Origin: Oxalobacter sp.
GTDB lineage: Bacteria > Pseudomonadota > Gammaproteobacteria > Burkholderiales > Burkholderiaceae_D
DNA length: 64,000 nucleotides
Assembly (NCBI GenBank): GCA_018384065.1
Contig: JAHAYL010000056.1
Coordinates: 62,001 to 126,000 of the forward strand
Reading direction: 5' to 3'
Each line of letters starts with the position of its first letter. Position 1 is the stretch's first letter. Below, piece after piece: positions 25,341-36,559 of the stretch. Position numbers and translations under genes: made by a program. The notes beneath the pieces were generated by a model. It was not told where the DNA came from. It made no database searches and saw only the letters and a list, made by a program, of their open reading frames with translations.

Positions 25341-27032
25341 ATGGCGTTCCGATTTTCAAATCTGTTCAAGAAGCCCGGGGAGGGGCAGGAAGGGTCTGGC
25401 TGGCAATACGGACGTATCCTCTGGGACAGGCTCGGGCAATGCTGGAATATCCCGACAATCCTGCTGCTGGCAGCCTTGATTGCTTCAATCTGGGTATTCA
25501 GGTGCTATTGTCTGGAACAGCCGCTCGACAGCACCCGTTTCATGGAAGAATGGGGGCTGGAGGTATGGGTTGTCCTTGATGCCCTGATTTTCTTCCTGGT
25601 CCTGCGCTTGGGCGGATGGTTGCGGTATCCTGCCCTGATACTGGTTTCATTCTGGGGAACCGTCCACCTCACCAGTGCAAAGATCTATGGGAACCTCCTG
25701 CATTATGGTCAGATTGCCTCTGCCATGGAGACAACGGGCAGCGAAACGGCCGGTTATCTCCAGTTTGTCGGTTTTTTCCCGCTCTTCGCCTTTATTGGAC
25801 TGTTCGTGTTTTTCTGGGCATTGACATGGAAAGCCTCACACACAGGGTGGTTTGGCCTGGTTATGCTTGCCTGCCTGTCAATTGCACCTGTTGCTGAGCT
25901 GATTTTTTCCGCAGCAATCGGAGAGAAATACAGCCAGTCCTATGAATTCATGCGTTTCCCTGCGGAAAAAATGAAGGACCGTTATCTCAACACATTGGCT
26001 TACCGTTATCCAACGATGATCGGACAGTACTTTTCCATCCGGAACCGGTTGATGGATGCAGGAAACAAGGAACGGACATTACCGGAAGGTGTTTCCCTGC
26101 CTGCTGGAGTCACAGGCAATGATATTCCCCGTAGGATTGTCATTGTCTTGGGTGAGAGTGACTGGCGGGCGCATCATGGTGCCTATGGCTACCCGGCGGG
26201 AACAGACCGTTTCATGATGGGACGCAGGAAAGACCAGGCCCATACAGCTTTTTTTACGGCAATCGCCCCATCAGCAGTCACCCGTGAGGCGGTTCCCAGG
26301 GTGATGACGTTTGCAACAGCACGGGACATGGAACCCTTTACAGAGAACATGGGCATCGCCGATATGGCAGAACATGCTGGTTACCAGACAGGATGGTTTT
26401 CCCGCCAGAACATGGATGGTATCTACGATACCCTGGTGAAGGTTGTCGCCCAGCAGGCGCAAAAGACCGTTTATTTCAATGAGGGGCGTGACGAAGTGCT
26501 GGTTCAGCCACTTGTTGCTGAATTCAAAGACCGCAAACAGCTGTTTGTCATGCATATCTGGGGTGGGCATATGTGGTATGAAGACCGGCATGACGATATC
26601 GACTATCAGCGGGCATCCCGCTCGTCCAAGGAATTCCGGCACTATGATGCCGCCATCGGGCATATCGACAGGGTGTTGGAAAAGCTGACGGAACATGGGG
26701 ATGGCAAGACTCTGTTCATCTATGTCCCGGACCATGGTGAGATTGTGAACCTCGGTCATGGGACGGCGGACCTGAAGGGAGCCCAGTTTGACATACCGTT
26801 CTATGCCTGGTCGTCCAACGCAGCCTATATCACCCGTTTCCGTAAGGCGGTCAACAGGTATTCCATCAATGATGGCAGGTTGTTCAACACCAGTGCTTTC
26901 CCGTTTGTCATGGCGGAAGTCATGGGATACCAGGTCTCTGAGGATGCGAGGGTAAAATCGTTGGAAGAATCAAACTATGTTTTCAACGTCGATGGTTACG
27001 CTTACCCGCTCAGCGATATCAAATGGCAGTAA
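25341..27032 (+). CDS. Phosphoethanolamine-transferase-like (sulfatase-fold) membrane enzyme
   Basis: An inner-membrane enzyme of the alkaline phosphatase/sulfatase superfamily, nearest to EptA/CptA-type phosphoethanolamine transferases, which modify lipid A or core sugars. There are five hydrophobic segments in the first 200 residues (for example NIPTILLLAALIASIWVF), then a periplasmic domain. The nucleophile loop reads VLGESDWRAHHGAYGYPAGT, with Ser273 where EptA and MCR have Thr. The metal loop is PDHGE (D464-H465-E467), with HIWGGHMWYED before it. Length is 563 residues from this ATG; a TTG at 25269 would give 587. Other Burkholderiales usually have nuoA next to tRNA-Leu, so this looks like an insertion. 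The substrate is not determined by sequence. Confidence 0.75.
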   Translation: MAFRFSNLFKKPGEGQEGSGWQYGRILWDRLGQCWNIPTILLLAALIASIWVFRCYCLEQPLDSTRFMEEWGLEVWVVLDALIFFLVLRLGGWLRYPALILVSFWGTVHLTSAKIYGNLLHYGQIASAMETTGSETAGYLQFVGFFPLFAFIGLFVFFWALTWKASHTGWFGLVMLACLSIAPVAELIFSAAIGEKYSQSYEFMRFPAEKMKDRYLNTLAYRYPTMIGQYFSIRNRLMDAGNKERTLPEGVSLPAGVTGNDIPRRIVIVLGESDWRAHHGAYGYPAGTDRFMMGRRKDQAHTAFFTAIAPSAVTREAVPRVMTFATARDMEPFTENMGIADMAEHAGYQTGWFSRQNMDGIYDTLVKVVAQQAQKTVYFNEGRDEVLVQPLVAEFKDRKQLFVMHIWGGHMWYEDRHDDIDYQRASRSSKEFRHYDAAIGHIDRVLEKLTEHGDGKTLFIYVPDHGEIVNLGHGTADLKGAQFDIPFYAWSSNAAYITRFRKAVNRYSINDGRLFNTSAFPFVMAEVMGYQVSEDARVKSLEESNYVFNVDGYAYPLSDIKWQ

Positions 27033-27092
27033 CCCGTACAGCGTATATTTTATGGGGAAAAACCGTTGGGGATGTTATCATAACCGTTTAGC

Positions 27093-27548
27093 ATGAGAGC
27101 CTTTGGATTTCCTGCTGCCATGCAGATGGCAACAGGGATGGACAGGGGATTCCCATCAGTCAACCAATTTGATTTCCGGGTGCTGAACGTGATTCCAGAA
27201 CATTACCTGCCGGTATTCCTTTTTCTCCTGGCGGCACTGACATTCGGTGTCCTTTCACTGGTGTTGGGACGTATCTTGGCTCCCCACCGTCCTGATGCTG
27301 AAAAGAATTCCATCTACGAATGTGGTTTTGCACCGTTCGAGAAAGTCCATGCGAAATTCGATGTGCGTTTCTATCTGGTTGCAATCCTGTTCATCCTGTT
27401 TGATGTGGAAACCGCCTTCCTGTTCCCTTGGGCAGCCTCGATGCGTGAATTGGGATGGCAGGCATTTGTGACCGTGATGGTTTTCCTGGCGGAACTGCTG
27501 GCGGGTTTCATCTACATCTGGAAAAAAGGCGCTTTGGATTGGGAGTGA
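27093..27548 (+). CDS. nuoA: NADH-quinone oxidoreductase subunit A
   Basis: Membrane subunit of complex I at the junction with the peripheral arm. The core matches Nuo[48 protein letters not shown] and the ending [12 protein letters not shown], with three helices. From this ATG it has 151 residues, about 32 more than betaproteobacterial NuoA. A GTG at 27189 ([14 protein letters not shown]) would give the normal 119. No clear ribosome binding site marks any start, so the N terminus is unsettled. It is the first gene of a complete 14-gene operon. Confidence 0.93.
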   Translation: MRAFGFPAAMQMATGMDRGFPSVNQFDFRVLNVIPEHYLPVFLFLLAALTFGVLSLVLGRILAPHRPDAEKNSIYECGFAPFEKVHAKFDVRFYLVAILFILFDVETAFLFPWAASMRELGWQAFVTVMVFLAELLAGFIYIWKKGALDWE

Positions 27549-27551
27549 TTT

Positions 27552-28031
27552 GTGGCGGTTGAGGGTCTGCAGAACAGGGGATTTGTCATAACGACACTTG
27601 ACAGTGCCATCAACTGGTTGAGGACAGGATCGTTATGGCCGGTTTCCTTCGGCCTGGCATGCTGCGCGATGGAAATGATGCACAGCAGTGCCGCCCGCTA
27701 TGACATGGACCGGTTCGGTACGTTTTTCCGGGCATCGCCACGGCAGTCCGACCTGATGATTGTTGCCGGCACCCTCTGCAACAAGATGGCACCGGCATTG
27801 CGAAAAGTCTATGACCAGATGGCGGAGCCCCGTTGGGTGGTATCTATGGGATCCTGTGCCAATGGCGGAGGCTATTACCATGATGCCTATTCCGTTGTCA
27901 GGGGATGTGACCGCATCGTGCCTGTTGACATCTATGTCCCAGGCTGCCCGCCGACTGCCGAGGCCCTGCTCTATGCACTCATGCAGCTGAGGGGAAAAAT
28001 CAAACGGACATCAACCATTGCCCGTCAATGA
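27552..28031 (+). CDS. nuoB: NADH-quinone oxidoreductase subunit B
   Basis: Carries the terminal cluster N2 that hands electrons to quinone. Its [4Fe-4S] ligands are C37-C38 (GLACCAME), C102 (GSCANGGG) and C132 (PGCPPT). It has 159 residues and a GTG start three bases after nuoA. The stop overlaps the region just before nuoC; CAGGGGAG after the stop is the nuoC ribosome binding site. Confidence 0.97.
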   Translation: MAVEGLQNRGFVITTLDSAINWLRTGSLWPVSFGLACCAMEMMHSSAARYDMDRFGTFFRASPRQSDLMIVAGTLCNKMAPALRKVYDQMAEPRWVVSMGSCANGGGYYHDAYSVVRGCDRIVPVDIYVPGCPPTAEALLYALMQLRGKIKRTSTIARQ

Positions 28032-28044
28032 CAGGGGAGTCCTT

Positions 28045-28644
28045 ATGCAGAGAAATCCGGAAGCGCTTGCAGGAAAACTCCAAGACCGGTTTGCCGGGGA
28101 AGGCATCGGGATTGAACTGGCATTTGGCGAAGTGACCATGTCAGTGCCTGTCAATGCCTATATCCAGGTCATGCAGGTGCTGCGTGATGATCCAGACTAC
28201 CGTTTCGAGGAACTGGTTGACCTGTGTGGCGTGGATTATCTGGGCTTTGGCGGAGAAGAAGCCTTGGGACACCCCCGTTTTGCAGTCGTTGTCCATCTGC
28301 TTTCATTGACGCATAACAGCCGCCTGCGTGTCCGGGTGTTTGCTGAGGATGACCGGAACCCACAGGTACCGTCTGTCATGGCGGTCTGGCCGGCCGCCAA
28401 CTGGTTTGAGCGTGAAGCGTTTGACCTTTATGGCATCCTTTTCGATGGGCATCCTGACCTGCGCCGTATCCTGACCGATTATGGTTTCACCGGACATCCT
28501 TTCCGCAAGGATTTCCCGGTCCAGGGGTATGTCGAGATGCGTTATGACGAAACACAGAAACGCATCGTCTATGAGCCTGTCACCATAACACCCCGGGAAA
28601 TCACGCCCCATGTCATCCGTGACAAAGGGGGCAGGCATGGCTGA
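28045..28644 (+). CDS. nuoC: NADH-quinone oxidoreductase subunit C
   Basis: Peripheral-arm 30 kDa subunit. Family signature [41 protein letters not shown], ending with the region [17 protein letters not shown]. Separate from nuoD, as in beta- and alphaproteobacteria (fused in E. coli). The ATG at 28045 follows AGGGGAG; a frame-extending ATG at 28018 would overlap nuoB. 199 residues. The end overlaps the nuoD start by 8 bases. Confidence 0.96.
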   Translation: MQRNPEALAGKLQDRFAGEGIGIELAFGEVTMSVPVNAYIQVMQVLRDDPDYRFEELVDLCGVDYLGFGGEEALGHPRFAVVVHLLSLTHNSRLRVRVFAEDDRNPQVPSVMAVWPAANWFEREAFDLYGILFDGHPDLRRILTDYGFTGHPFRKDFPVQGYVEMRYDETQKRIVYEPVTITPREITPHVIRDKGGRHG

Positions 28645-29890
28645 AATCCGTAATTACACCGTCAACTTCGGACCTCAGCACCCCTCGGCGCATGGTGTGC
28701 TCCGCCTGATCCTTGAACTGGATGGTGAAACCGTTGTCCGTGCCGATCCGCATATCGGCATGCTGCACCGTGCGACCGAGAAACTGGCGGAAAAACGCAC
28801 ATACCTCCAGGCATTGCCCTATATGGACCGTCTGGATTATGTCTCCATGATGTGCAACGAACATGCCTATGTCATGGCGGTTGAGAAGATGCTGGGCATT
28901 GAGGTACCGGTCCGGGCGCAGTACATCCGCGTGATGTTTGATGAAATCACCCGTATCATGAGCCATCTGCTGTGGATCGGTTCACAGGCATTGGATATGG
29001 GGGCGATGGCCGTTTTCCTGTATGCATTCCGTGAGCGTGAGACATTGATGGACTGCTACGAGGCTGCCAGTGGTGCCCGGATGCATGCAGCGTACTACCG
29101 CCCGGGCGGCGTCAACCGGGATTTACCGGATGAGATGCCGAAATACCGGAAAACCCGTTTCCAGAGCGAGAAGCGCGTGGCATTCCTCAATGCTGGCCGT
29201 GAAGGGTCTTTGCTGGATTTCATTGAACATTTCACAGAACGCTTCCCGAAGTGTGTCGATGAATACGAAACCCTGCTGACAGACAACCGTATCTGGAAAC
29301 AGCGTCTGGTTGGTGTCGGTGTCATCTCGCCGGAAGACGCGGTGGCAAACGGATTCACCGGACCGATGCTACGGGGTTCGGGTGTTGCATGGGACCTGCG
29401 TAAGAAACAGCCGTATGAAGTCTATGACAGGTTGGCGTTTGCCATACCGGTTGGCAAAGAGGGGGACTGTTATGACCGCTATCTGGTCCGTGTCGCTGAA
29501 CTGCGTGAATCCAACCGCATCATCAGGCAGTGCGTAGACTGGCTGAAGAAGAACCCAGGTCCTATCAAGGTTGATGATTACCGGTTCTCGCCACCGCCCC
29601 GCCAGAAGATGCAGTCCGGTATGGAGGAGCTGATCCATCACTTCAAATATTTCTCAGAAGGTTTTTCCCTGCCGCAGGGAGAAACCTATGCAGCTGTTGA
29701 GGCACCTAAAGGTGAGTTCGGGATTTATTTCCTTTCGGATGGCGCAAACAAACCCTTCAGGATGAAAATCCGTGCGCCTTCGTTTGTGCATCTGCAGGGA
29801 TTGGAAAAACTGGTCAAGGGACATCTGATCCCTGACCTGGTTGCTGTTATTGGCAGCATAGACATTGTATTTGGGGAAGTGGACCGCTGA
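28637..29890 (+). CDS. nuoD: NADH-quinone oxidoreductase subunit D
   Basis: The 49 kDa subunit that forms the quinone site with NuoB. It contains [22 protein letters not shown], including the quinone-site His in HPSAH, and [13 protein letters not shown]; the conserved Tyr lies in [13 protein letters not shown]. It ends VFGEVDR, the conserved C terminus. 417 residues from [15 protein letters not shown], with AAAGGGGGCAG before the ATG; it overlaps nuoC by 8 bases. Confidence 0.97.
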   Translation: MAEIRNYTVNFGPQHPSAHGVLRLILELDGETVVRADPHIGMLHRATEKLAEKRTYLQALPYMDRLDYVSMMCNEHAYVMAVEKMLGIEVPVRAQYIRVMFDEITRIMSHLLWIGSQALDMGAMAVFLYAFRERETLMDCYEAASGARMHAAYYRPGGVNRDLPDEMPKYRKTRFQSEKRVAFLNAGREGSLLDFIEHFTERFPKCVDEYETLLTDNRIWKQRLVGVGVISPEDAVANGFTGPMLRGSGVAWDLRKKQPYEVYDRLAFAIPVGKEGDCYDRYLVRVAELRESNRIIRQCVDWLKKNPGPIKVDDYRFSPPPRQKMQSGMEELIHHFKYFSEGFSLPQGETYAAVEAPKGEFGIYFLSDGANKPFRMKIRAPSFVHLQGLEKLVKGHLIPDLVAVIGSIDIVFGEVDR

Positions 29891-29892
29891 AG

Positions 29893-30390
29893 ATGGAGAA
29901 GGACAGGATTATGCTGCTGAGTGAAGACGCTTACCGGAAAATCGAAAAGGAACTGGCGAAATTCCCGCCAACCAAAAAGCTGTCTGCGGCAATTGCGGCA
30001 TTGGCCATCGCGCAGGAAGAGAAAGGCTGGCTTCCCCCAGAAATCCTGCAGGAACTGGCGGATTACCTGAAAGTACCTGCCACCGCACTCAAAGAAGTCG
30101 CCAGCTTTTACAGCATGTTCAACACCCATCCTGTCGGTAAATACAAACTGGCGGTCTGTGGCAACCTGCCTTGTGAAATGAACGGAAGCGACCGCCTGTC
30201 AGATTACCTGAAAGAAAAACTGGGCATCGGCTTTGGCGAAACCACTCCGGATGGCCTGTTCACTTTGGTCGAAAGCGAATGTATGGGCGCCTGTGGGGAT
30301 GGACCTGTCATCCTGGTCAACAACCATGTGATGCATATGCATATGTCCAAGGAGAAAGTTGACCGTCTGCTGGAGGAACTGCGCGCATGA
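29893..30390 (+). CDS. nuoE: NADH-quinone oxidoreductase subunit E
   Basis: The 24 kDa subunit with a thioredoxin-like domain holding [2Fe-2S] cluster N1a. Ligands C89 and C94 (CGNLPC), and C130 and C134 ([12 protein letters not shown]). The helical N-terminal half contains [24 protein letters not shown]. 165 residues. It begins just after nuoD and overlaps the nuoF start by 4 bases (ATGA). Confidence 0.96.
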   Translation: MEKDRIMLLSEDAYRKIEKELAKFPPTKKLSAAIAALAIAQEEKGWLPPEILQELADYLKVPATALKEVASFYSMFNTHPVGKYKLAVCGNLPCEMNGSDRLSDYLKEKLGIGFGETTPDGLFTLVESECMGACGDGPVILVNNHVMHMHMSKEKVDRLLEELRA

Positions 30391-31673
30391 CCTGTCTGCA
30401 TGACCGCCATCTCTCACCCTTGCTCCTGGCAGGGCTGACCGGGGAGAACTGGGCATTGGATGCCTATACCGACCGGGGAGGATATGTTCAGCTCAGACGT
30501 ATCTTGACGGGGAAAGTGCCGCCTGAAACCGTCTTGGCAGAAGTCAAGGCAGCCGGTCTGCGGGGACGGGGAGGTGCCGGATTCCCGACTGCTGTCAAAT
30601 GGGGGTTCATGCCCAAGGATTATGCAGGACAGAAATACCTGGTCTGCAATGCCGATGAAAGTGAACCCGGCACCTTCAAGGACAGGGATATCCTGCGCTA
30701 CAACCCCCATGCAGTGATTGAAGGCATGGTGATAGCGGCCTATGTACTGGGAACCACCGTCGGTTATATCTATATCCATGGGGAAATCATGGAAATCTAC
30801 CACCGTTTCGAGGAAGCCATCAGACAGGCTTATGCGGCAGGCTGTCTGGGCAGGGATATCCTGGGTTCCAGCGTGGATTTTGAACTGCATGCGGTGCATG
30901 GCTATGGTGCTTATGTCTGCGGGGAAGAGACGGCTCTGCTGGAATCCCTGGAAGGGAAGCATGGTCAACCGCGTTTCAAGCCGCCATTCCCGGCACAGCG
31001 GGGCCTGTACGGCCAGCCGACAACTGTCAACAACGTCGAGACGCTGGCTTATATCCCATTCATCATGGCAATGGGTGGGCAGGCTTATGCTGCATTGGGC
31101 AGGAATGGGGCAAAAGGCACCAAGATTTTCCCCGTTTCAGGGGATGTGGAAAAGCCAGGATGCTATGAGCTGCCGATAGGCACACCTTTCAGTGAACTGC
31201 TGGCATTGGCAGGGGGGGTGAAAGGCGGCAGGAAACTCAAGGCAGTCATTCCCGGCGGAGTCTCAACGCCGGTATTGCCTGGGAATGTTATGATGGGACT
31301 GAACTTGGATTATGACGTGATTTCCAAGGCGGGTTCCATGATGGGGACTGGTGGTGTCATCGTCTTGGATGAGACCCGTTGCATGGTGCATACCCTGCTG
31401 AACATTTCCCGCTTTTACAGGAATGAGTCCTGTGGGCAGTGTACACCCTGCCGTGAAGGGACAGCCTGGATGGTCCGACTGATTGAGAAAATCCAGCGGG
31501 GGCAGGCGGCTGCAGGGGATATCGGCCTGCTGGATTCAGTGGCAGCCAATATCCAGGGACGTACAGTCTGTTCATTGGGTGATGCGGCAGCATTGCCGGT
31601 CAGGTCATTCCTGAAACATTTCCGTCATGAATTTTTGGCATATGTTGGACAGGGAGGGAATCCAGGGGCATAA
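30387..31673 (+). CDS. nuoF: NADH-quinone oxidoreductase subunit F
   Basis: The 51 kDa NADH-oxidising subunit. The NADH/FMN site [18 protein letters not shown] and [15 protein letters not shown] are followed by the SLBB domain. Then [13 protein letters not shown] and a later Cys ([11 protein letters not shown]) bind the [4Fe-4S] cluster N3. 428 residues. The start ATGA overlaps the nuoE stop, so the two are translationally coupled. Confidence 0.97.
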   Translation: MTCLHDRHLSPLLLAGLTGENWALDAYTDRGGYVQLRRILTGKVPPETVLAEVKAAGLRGRGGAGFPTAVKWGFMPKDYAGQKYLVCNADESEPGTFKDRDILRYNPHAVIEGMVIAAYVLGTTVGYIYIHGEIMEIYHRFEEAIRQAYAAGCLGRDILGSSVDFELHAVHGYGAYVCGEETALLESLEGKHGQPRFKPPFPAQRGLYGQPTTVNNVETLAYIPFIMAMGGQAYAALGRNGAKGTKIFPVSGDVEKPGCYELPIGTPFSELLALAGGVKGGRKLKAVIPGGVSTPVLPGNVMMGLNLDYDVISKAGSMMGTGGVIVLDETRCMVHTLLNISRFYRNESCGQCTPCREGTAWMVRLIEKIQRGQAAAGDIGLLDSVAANIQGRTVCSLGDAAALPVRSFLKHFRHEFLAYVGQGGNPGA

Positions 31674-31688
31674 GCCTTGGATGGCAGG

Positions 31689-34013
31689 ATGATGGAAATC
31701 GAGATTGACGGCATGAAAATACAGGCGGAACCTGGCAGTTCTGTCCTGCAGGCTGCGCTGGATGCCGGCGTGGCTGTGCCGCATTTCTGCTATCACAAAA
31801 AACTCTCGGTCACTGCTGGATGCCGGATGTGCATGGTGGATGTGCATACCATGCCACGGCCTCTCCCTGCCTGTACGACCCCGGTTTCTGATGGCATGGT
31901 CATCCATACAGATACTGAACGTGTCAGGAAAGCCCGTCAAGCTGTCATGGAATTCCTGCTCATCAATCATCCTTTGGATTGTCCGGTCTGTGACCAGGGC
32001 GGGGAGTGTGCCCTTCAGGAATATGCTGTCAAGTATGGCGCTGACAGGTCCCGCTATCAGGAAGAGAAACGGATTGTCTTGGTGAAGGACATTGGCCCCT
32101 TGGTCTCCATGCAGGAAATGAGCCGTTGCATCCAATGTTCACGCTGTGTCCGGTTCTGTCAGGAAATCGCTGGCATGAAGGAACTCGGCATGATGGGGCG
32201 GGGCGGGCAGATTGAGGTTGCCCCTTTCCCAGGAGAATGGGTCAGTTCTGAACTGTCCGGCAACCTGGTTGACGTCTGTCCGGTCGGTGCATTGACCTCC
32301 AAACCATTCCGTTTCAGCGCCCGCAGTTGGGAACTCACCTCACATAAATCGGTCAGCCCCCATGACAGTCTGGGTTCCAATCTGGTTGTCCAGACATGGG
32401 AAGGGCAGGTCAAGCGGGTATTGCCCGCAGAGAATGAAGCCATCAATGAGTGTTGGCTTTCTGACCGGGACCGTTTTTCTTATGAGGCGCTGAACAGCCG
32501 GGAACGGTTGACCTGTCCTATGGTCAAGCAGGGTGGTGAATGGATTGAAACGGACTGGCAGACCGCACTGAGTTATGTTGCCCATGGCCTGACTCATATT
32601 GCGGAAGACCATGGCAATCAGTCGCTGGCGGCCTTGGCATCGCCGCAGGCGACCTTGGAAGAGCTGTTCCTGCTGCAGAAACTGATGCGTTCGCTGGGCA
32701 GTGGAAAAATCGAATACCGTCTCCGTCAGCAGGACAATGCGTTGGATGGCAGGGTAATCCCTTGGCTGGGGATGGCGGTTGCGGACATTGCAGGACTGGA
32801 CAGGATACTGGTGATTGGTGCCTGCCTGCGCCAGGAGGCACCGCTGATGGCAGTCCGTTTCAGGAAAGCCGCAGCGGATGGTGCTGAGGTCAGCCGTATC
32901 CATGCACTGGATGAAGACTGGCTGATGCCCATTTCCCATCAACTGACAGGCGTCCCTGCCCGTTGGCTGGGTATGCTGGCGGAAGTGGCGTGTGCAGTTG
33001 CCAGGAAGAAAGGCATGCCTGTTCCGGAAGGACTGGAAACCGTCCTGCCTTCTGTGCCGGCGGAAGCCATTGCCGCTTCGTTGCTGTCTGGTCAGCGGAA
33101 AGCTGTTTTCCTTGGTGCACTGGCACTCCAGCACGGCCAGGCATCCATCATCCATCGGATGGCGGAGTGGATAGCGGACCAGACAGGTGCTGTCTTGGGA
33201 TGCCTGCCTTCTGGGGCGAATGGTGTTGGCGGGATGGTCGCGGATGCTTATCCTGCCCCAGGTTCAGGTGTGTCGCTGGAGACCATTGCTTCTGAGACAA
33301 CCAAGGCCTTCCTGCTCCTGCATACTGAACCAGAACTGGAAGCCTTCAACCAGCCGGCGATGGCAGCTTCCTTGAAACAGGCGGAAATGGTGGTGGTCCT
33401 GTCACCGTTCTGCCAGGGGATGGACTATGCGGATGTCCTGCTGCCAGTTGCGCCGTTTACAGAAACATCAGGTACTTATATCAATGCAGCAGGAAACTGC
33501 CAGTCATTCAAGGCATCTGTACCACCGTTGGCGGAAAGCCGTCCTGCCTGGAAAGTCCTGCGGGTCTTGGGCAATTTCCTGGAAGCCGAGGGGTTTGGTT
33601 TTGAGACTGCTGAGGCAGTGCGGGATGCCTGCCTGGCATCAGTTGACCTGAAAGCAGCCTTGGATAACCACAGTGGACTGCCACCGGTATACCGTGCCAA
33701 TCAGATACCGGAAATGTCCCGTCTTGGAGACCTGCCAGCCCTGTCCGCTGACAGCATCGTCCGTCGGGCGCCTTCACTCCAGCAGACCCTTCAGGCATCC
33801 GCACCGGCAGTCTATCTGTCTGCAGCCCGCTTCAAGTCACTGGGACTGGCAGAGGGCGGAAGTGTCCGTGTCATCCAGGAAAACGGTCAGCAGGTGCTGC
33901 CTGCAAAAATAGACAAGGCATTGCCGGATGATGCTGTCCGGCTTGTATCAGGGCATCCTGACACCGCGATGCTGGGACCTGTTGATGGTTGGATAAGGGT
34001 GGAACGCTTATGA
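31689..34013 (+). CDS. nuoG: NADH-quinone oxidoreductase subunit G
   Basis: The 75 kDa iron-sulfur subunit. Domains in order: [2Fe-2S] ferredoxin ([19 protein letters not shown]); the His/Cys cluster N5 ([18 protein letters not shown]); N4 ([11 protein letters not shown] and [14 protein letters not shown]); then a molybdopterin-oxidoreductase-like region without cofactor ligands. The frame begins at 31677, but [11 protein letters not shown] at 31689 is the family N terminus, with GGCAGG just before it. About 774 residues. The end overlaps nuoH (ATGA). Confidence 0.96.
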   Translation: MMEIEIDGMKIQAEPGSSVLQAALDAGVAVPHFCYHKKLSVTAGCRMCMVDVHTMPRPLPACTTPVSDGMVIHTDTERVRKARQAVMEFLLINHPLDCPVCDQGGECALQEYAVKYGADRSRYQEEKRIVLVKDIGPLVSMQEMSRCIQCSRCVRFCQEIAGMKELGMMGRGGQIEVAPFPGEWVSSELSGNLVDVCPVGALTSKPFRFSARSWELTSHKSVSPHDSLGSNLVVQTWEGQVKRVLPAENEAINECWLSDRDRFSYEALNSRERLTCPMVKQGGEWIETDWQTALSYVAHGLTHIAEDHGNQSLAALASPQATLEELFLLQKLMRSLGSGKIEYRLRQQDNALDGRVIPWLGMAVADIAGLDRILVIGACLRQEAPLMAVRFRKAAADGAEVSRIHALDEDWLMPISHQLTGVPARWLGMLAEVACAVARKKGMPVPEGLETVLPSVPAEAIAASLLSGQRKAVFLGALALQHGQASIIHRMAEWIADQTGAVLGCLPSGANGVGGMVADAYPAPGSGVSLETIASETTKAFLLLHTEPELEAFNQPAMAASLKQAEMVVVLSPFCQGMDYADVLLPVAPFTETSGTYINAAGNCQSFKASVPPLAESRPAWKVLRVLGNFLEAEGFGFETAEAVRDACLASVDLKAALDNHSGLPPVYRANQIPEMSRLGDLPALSADSIVRRAPSLQQTLQASAPAVYLSAARFKSLGLAEGGSVRVIQENGQQVLPAKIDKALPDDAVRLVSGHPDTAMLGPVDGWIRVERL

Positions 34014-35086
34014 TGGCACAAATGCTCAACCTGACCCACCATTACGGCCGGATGCTGTTCGGGCAGTTCTGGCATGCTGTCTGGATCATGATCTGCATCG
34101 GGATTGTCCTTGTGGTCATCTTGGGACTGATGACATTCCTGACCCTTTGGGAGCGGAAAGTCATCGGGTGGATGCATGCCCGCCTGGGGCCTAACCGCGT
34201 CGGACCACTGGGGTTGATACAGCCGATTGCCGATGCCTTCAAGCTGTTGCTGAAAGAAATCATTGTCCCCGACAAGGCAGACAGGATGGTTTTCTGGCTG
34301 GCGCCAGTCATCGCTGTGATACCTGCCCTGACAGCCTGGGCGGTCATCCCTTTCGATGCGGGCATCGTTCTGGCAGATGTCAATGCCGGTCTGCTGTTCC
34401 TCATGACCATCACCTCCGTCGGTGTCTATGGTGTGATGCTGGCAGGTTGGGCATCCAATTCCAGATACGCTCTGCTGGGTGCGGTCCGTGCGGCGGCACA
34501 GATGGTCTCTTTCGGTATCCCGTTGGGATTTGTCCTGGTCACCGTCCTGATGGTGTCAGGCAGCCTGAACCTGTCAGATATTGTTACCGGACAGGCAAAC
34601 GGCTTCTTCGCCTCGATGGGACTGACCTGCCTCTCATGGAACTGGCTGCCGCTTTTCCCGTTGCTGGTCATCTATATCATCTGTTCGATTGCAGAAACCG
34701 GCCGCCATCCATTTGATGCCGTGGAAGGCGAATCCGAGATTGTCGCAGGCCATATGGTGGAATATTCCGGGATGGCGTTCGCCATGTTCTTCATGGCGGA
34801 ATATGTCAATGTCATCCTGTTCTCGGCAATAGCATCCATCCTGTTCCTTGGGGGATGGCTGCCGCCGTTCGACTGGGCGTTCCTGTCATGGATTCCCGGC
34901 TGGATATGGCTGGCAGGTAAGACATCAGTCCTTGTCTTTGTCTTCATCTGGGTACGGGCGACATTCCCGCGCTTCCGGTATGACCATACCATGCGGTTGG
35001 GTTGGAAAGTCCTCATACCTGTGACACTAGCCTACCTCGTTTTCATCGCCTGCTGGATGCAGACACCGTTCAACATATGGGGCTGA
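34010..35086 (+). CDS. nuoH: NADH-quinone oxidoreductase subunit H
   Basis: Membrane subunit that forms the quinone chamber and the link to proton pumping. It contains [19 protein letters not shown], the acidic [20 protein letters not shown] loop and eight hydrophobic helices. About 358 residues. The ATG at 34010 overlaps the nuoG stop as ATGA and has GGGTGGAA before it. Confidence 0.97.
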   Translation: MMAQMLNLTHHYGRMLFGQFWHAVWIMICIGIVLVVILGLMTFLTLWERKVIGWMHARLGPNRVGPLGLIQPIADAFKLLLKEIIVPDKADRMVFWLAPVIAVIPALTAWAVIPFDAGIVLADVNAGLLFLMTITSVGVYGVMLAGWASNSRYALLGAVRAAAQMVSFGIPLGFVLVTVLMVSGSLNLSDIVTGQANGFFASMGLTCLSWNWLPLFPLLVIYIICSIAETGRHPFDAVEGESEIVAGHMVEYSGMAFAMFFMAEYVNVILFSAIASILFLGGWLPPFDWAFLSWIPGWIWLAGKTSVLVFVFIWVRATFPRFRYDHTMRLGWKVLIPVTLAYLVFIACWMQTPFNIWG

Positions 35087-35090
35087 AGGG

Positions 35091-35579
35091 ATGGGAATGC
35101 TGAAACACTGGTTCAAGACCTTCTCGATGGCAGAAATGCTGCAGGGCATGTTCCTGACCCTGCGGATTATGTTCCGTGCCAAGCCGACTGTGCGCTATCC
35201 AGAGGAAAGGACACCCTATTCACCTCGTTTCAGGGGCATGCATGCCTTGACCAGGGATGATGCCGGTGCTGAGAAATGCATCGGCTGCAAACTGTGCGAA
35301 GCGGCATGCCCGTCGCAGGCCATCCGGATCGTCATCGGCCCCAATGCAGAAGGAGGCAGAAGTGCCGTCAGCTATGAGATTGACCAAGGGAAATGCATAT
35401 TCTGTGGTATATGTGAAGAAGCCTGTCCAGTGGATGCCATTGTGCATACCAAGCAGTTTGAATATATTGCAGAAGAAAGGAACGGACTGCTGTTCGGCAA
35501 GGAGACCCTGCTGACGGTCGGAGAGACATTCAAGGAAGAAATCCAGGAAGCCAAGGCGGCTGATGCCCGTTACCGCTGA
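35091..35579 (+). CDS. nuoI: NADH-quinone oxidoreductase subunit I
   Basis: Holds clusters N6a and N6b between NuoG and NuoB. Two ferredoxin motifs: CIGCKLCEAACPSQAI and CIFCGICEEACPVDAI. 162 residues; the amphipathic N-terminal part (MLQGMFLTLRIMF) lies against the membrane. It begins 4 bases after nuoH. Confidence 0.98.
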   Translation: MGMLKHWFKTFSMAEMLQGMFLTLRIMFRAKPTVRYPEERTPYSPRFRGMHALTRDDAGAEKCIGCKLCEAACPSQAIRIVIGPNAEGGRSAVSYEIDQGKCIFCGICEEACPVDAIVHTKQFEYIAEERNGLLFGKETLLTVGETFKEEIQEAKAADARYR

Positions 35580-35582
35580 CGG

Positions 35583-36224
35583 ATGGAAATGATTATGGAA
35601 TGGTTTGAGACAGCACTGTTTTACAGCTTTGCCATCATCCTGGTTGGCTCGGCGCTGTGCGTGGTGACGGTGAAGAATCCCGTACACTCAGTGCTCTTCC
35701 TTGTGCTCTGTTTCTTTACAGGAGCTGCCTTGTGGCTGCTGCTTCAGGCAGAATTCCTTGCGATGATATTGATGCTGGTCTATGTCGGTGCAGTCATGGT
35801 GCTGTTCCTGTTTGTTGTCATGATGGTGGATATCGATATGACCACCCTGAAACGCCTTGCATTGCAGAACCTGGCGGCTGCGGTCGTTGTCGGTGCCTTG
35901 ATTGCTGCGGAAATGGGGACGGTCATTTTCCGGGGATTCTGCCATATCGGGAAACAGGTGCCGGAAGCTGCGGCGGAAACCGGCCTGACATCGGAAATCG
36001 GGAAATCCCTGTTCACGGAATACCTGTTCCAGATTGAGCTGGCGGCGATGCTGCTGCTGGTGGCGTTGGTCGGTGCCGTTGTCCTGACGCTGCGCCGCAG
36101 GACAGACGCACGCTATACCCCGGCAGGGGAAGCTGTCAAAGTCAACCCGGCTGACAGGATCAGCCTGATTGAGATGGAAGCTGAGAAGATGGCGGAAAAT
36201 CCGCAGGAAGGGGGGGAACCATGA
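35583..36224 (+). CDS. nuoJ: NADH-quinone oxidoreductase subunit J
   Basis: Membrane subunit with five helices. Helix 3 carries the pi-bulge region [21 protein letters not shown] typical of NuoJ. 213 residues, with a charged C-terminal tail after [22 protein letters not shown] that is usual for betaproteobacteria. It overlaps the nuoK start by 4 bases (ATGA). Confidence 0.95.
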   Translation: MEMIMEWFETALFYSFAIILVGSALCVVTVKNPVHSVLFLVLCFFTGAALWLLLQAEFLAMILMLVYVGAVMVLFLFVVMMVDIDMTTLKRLALQNLAAAVVVGALIAAEMGTVIFRGFCHIGKQVPEAAAETGLTSEIGKSLFTEYLFQIELAAMLLLVALVGAVVLTLRRRTDARYTPAGEAVKVNPADRISLIEMEAEKMAENPQEGGEP

Positions 36225-36529
36225 CCGTCACCCTGATGCATTACCTGATTGTCGGTGCCATCCTGTTTGCCATTGCCGTCATGGGCATCTTCCTGAACCG
36301 CCGCAACCTGATTGTGCTGTTGATGTCCATTGAACTGATGCTGCTATCCGTCAATCTGAATTTTGTCGCCTTTTCCCGTTGGATGGGCAATGTGGATGGG
36401 CAGGTGTTTGTCTTCTTCATCCTGATGGTGGCGGCGGCTGAGACAGCCATCGGGTTGGGTATCCTTGTCGTCCTGTTCCGGAAAATACGGTCTGTACAGG
36501 CAGACAATATGGATGGCCTGAAAGGATAG
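36221..36529 (+). CDS. nuoK: NADH-quinone oxidoreductase subunit K
   Basis: Small three-helix proton-channel subunit, 102 residues. The conserved glutamate is in [19 protein letters not shown], and the second in [13 protein letters not shown]. The start overlaps the nuoJ stop, so the genes are coupled. Confidence 0.97.
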   Translation: MTVTLMHYLIVGAILFAIAVMGIFLNRRNLIVLLMSIELMLLSVNLNFVAFSRWMGNVDGQVFVFFILMVAAAETAIGLGILVVLFRKIRSVQADNMDGLKG

Positions 36530-36559
36530 GAACGTGACGGGAAAGCAGAAAGGAGCCAT

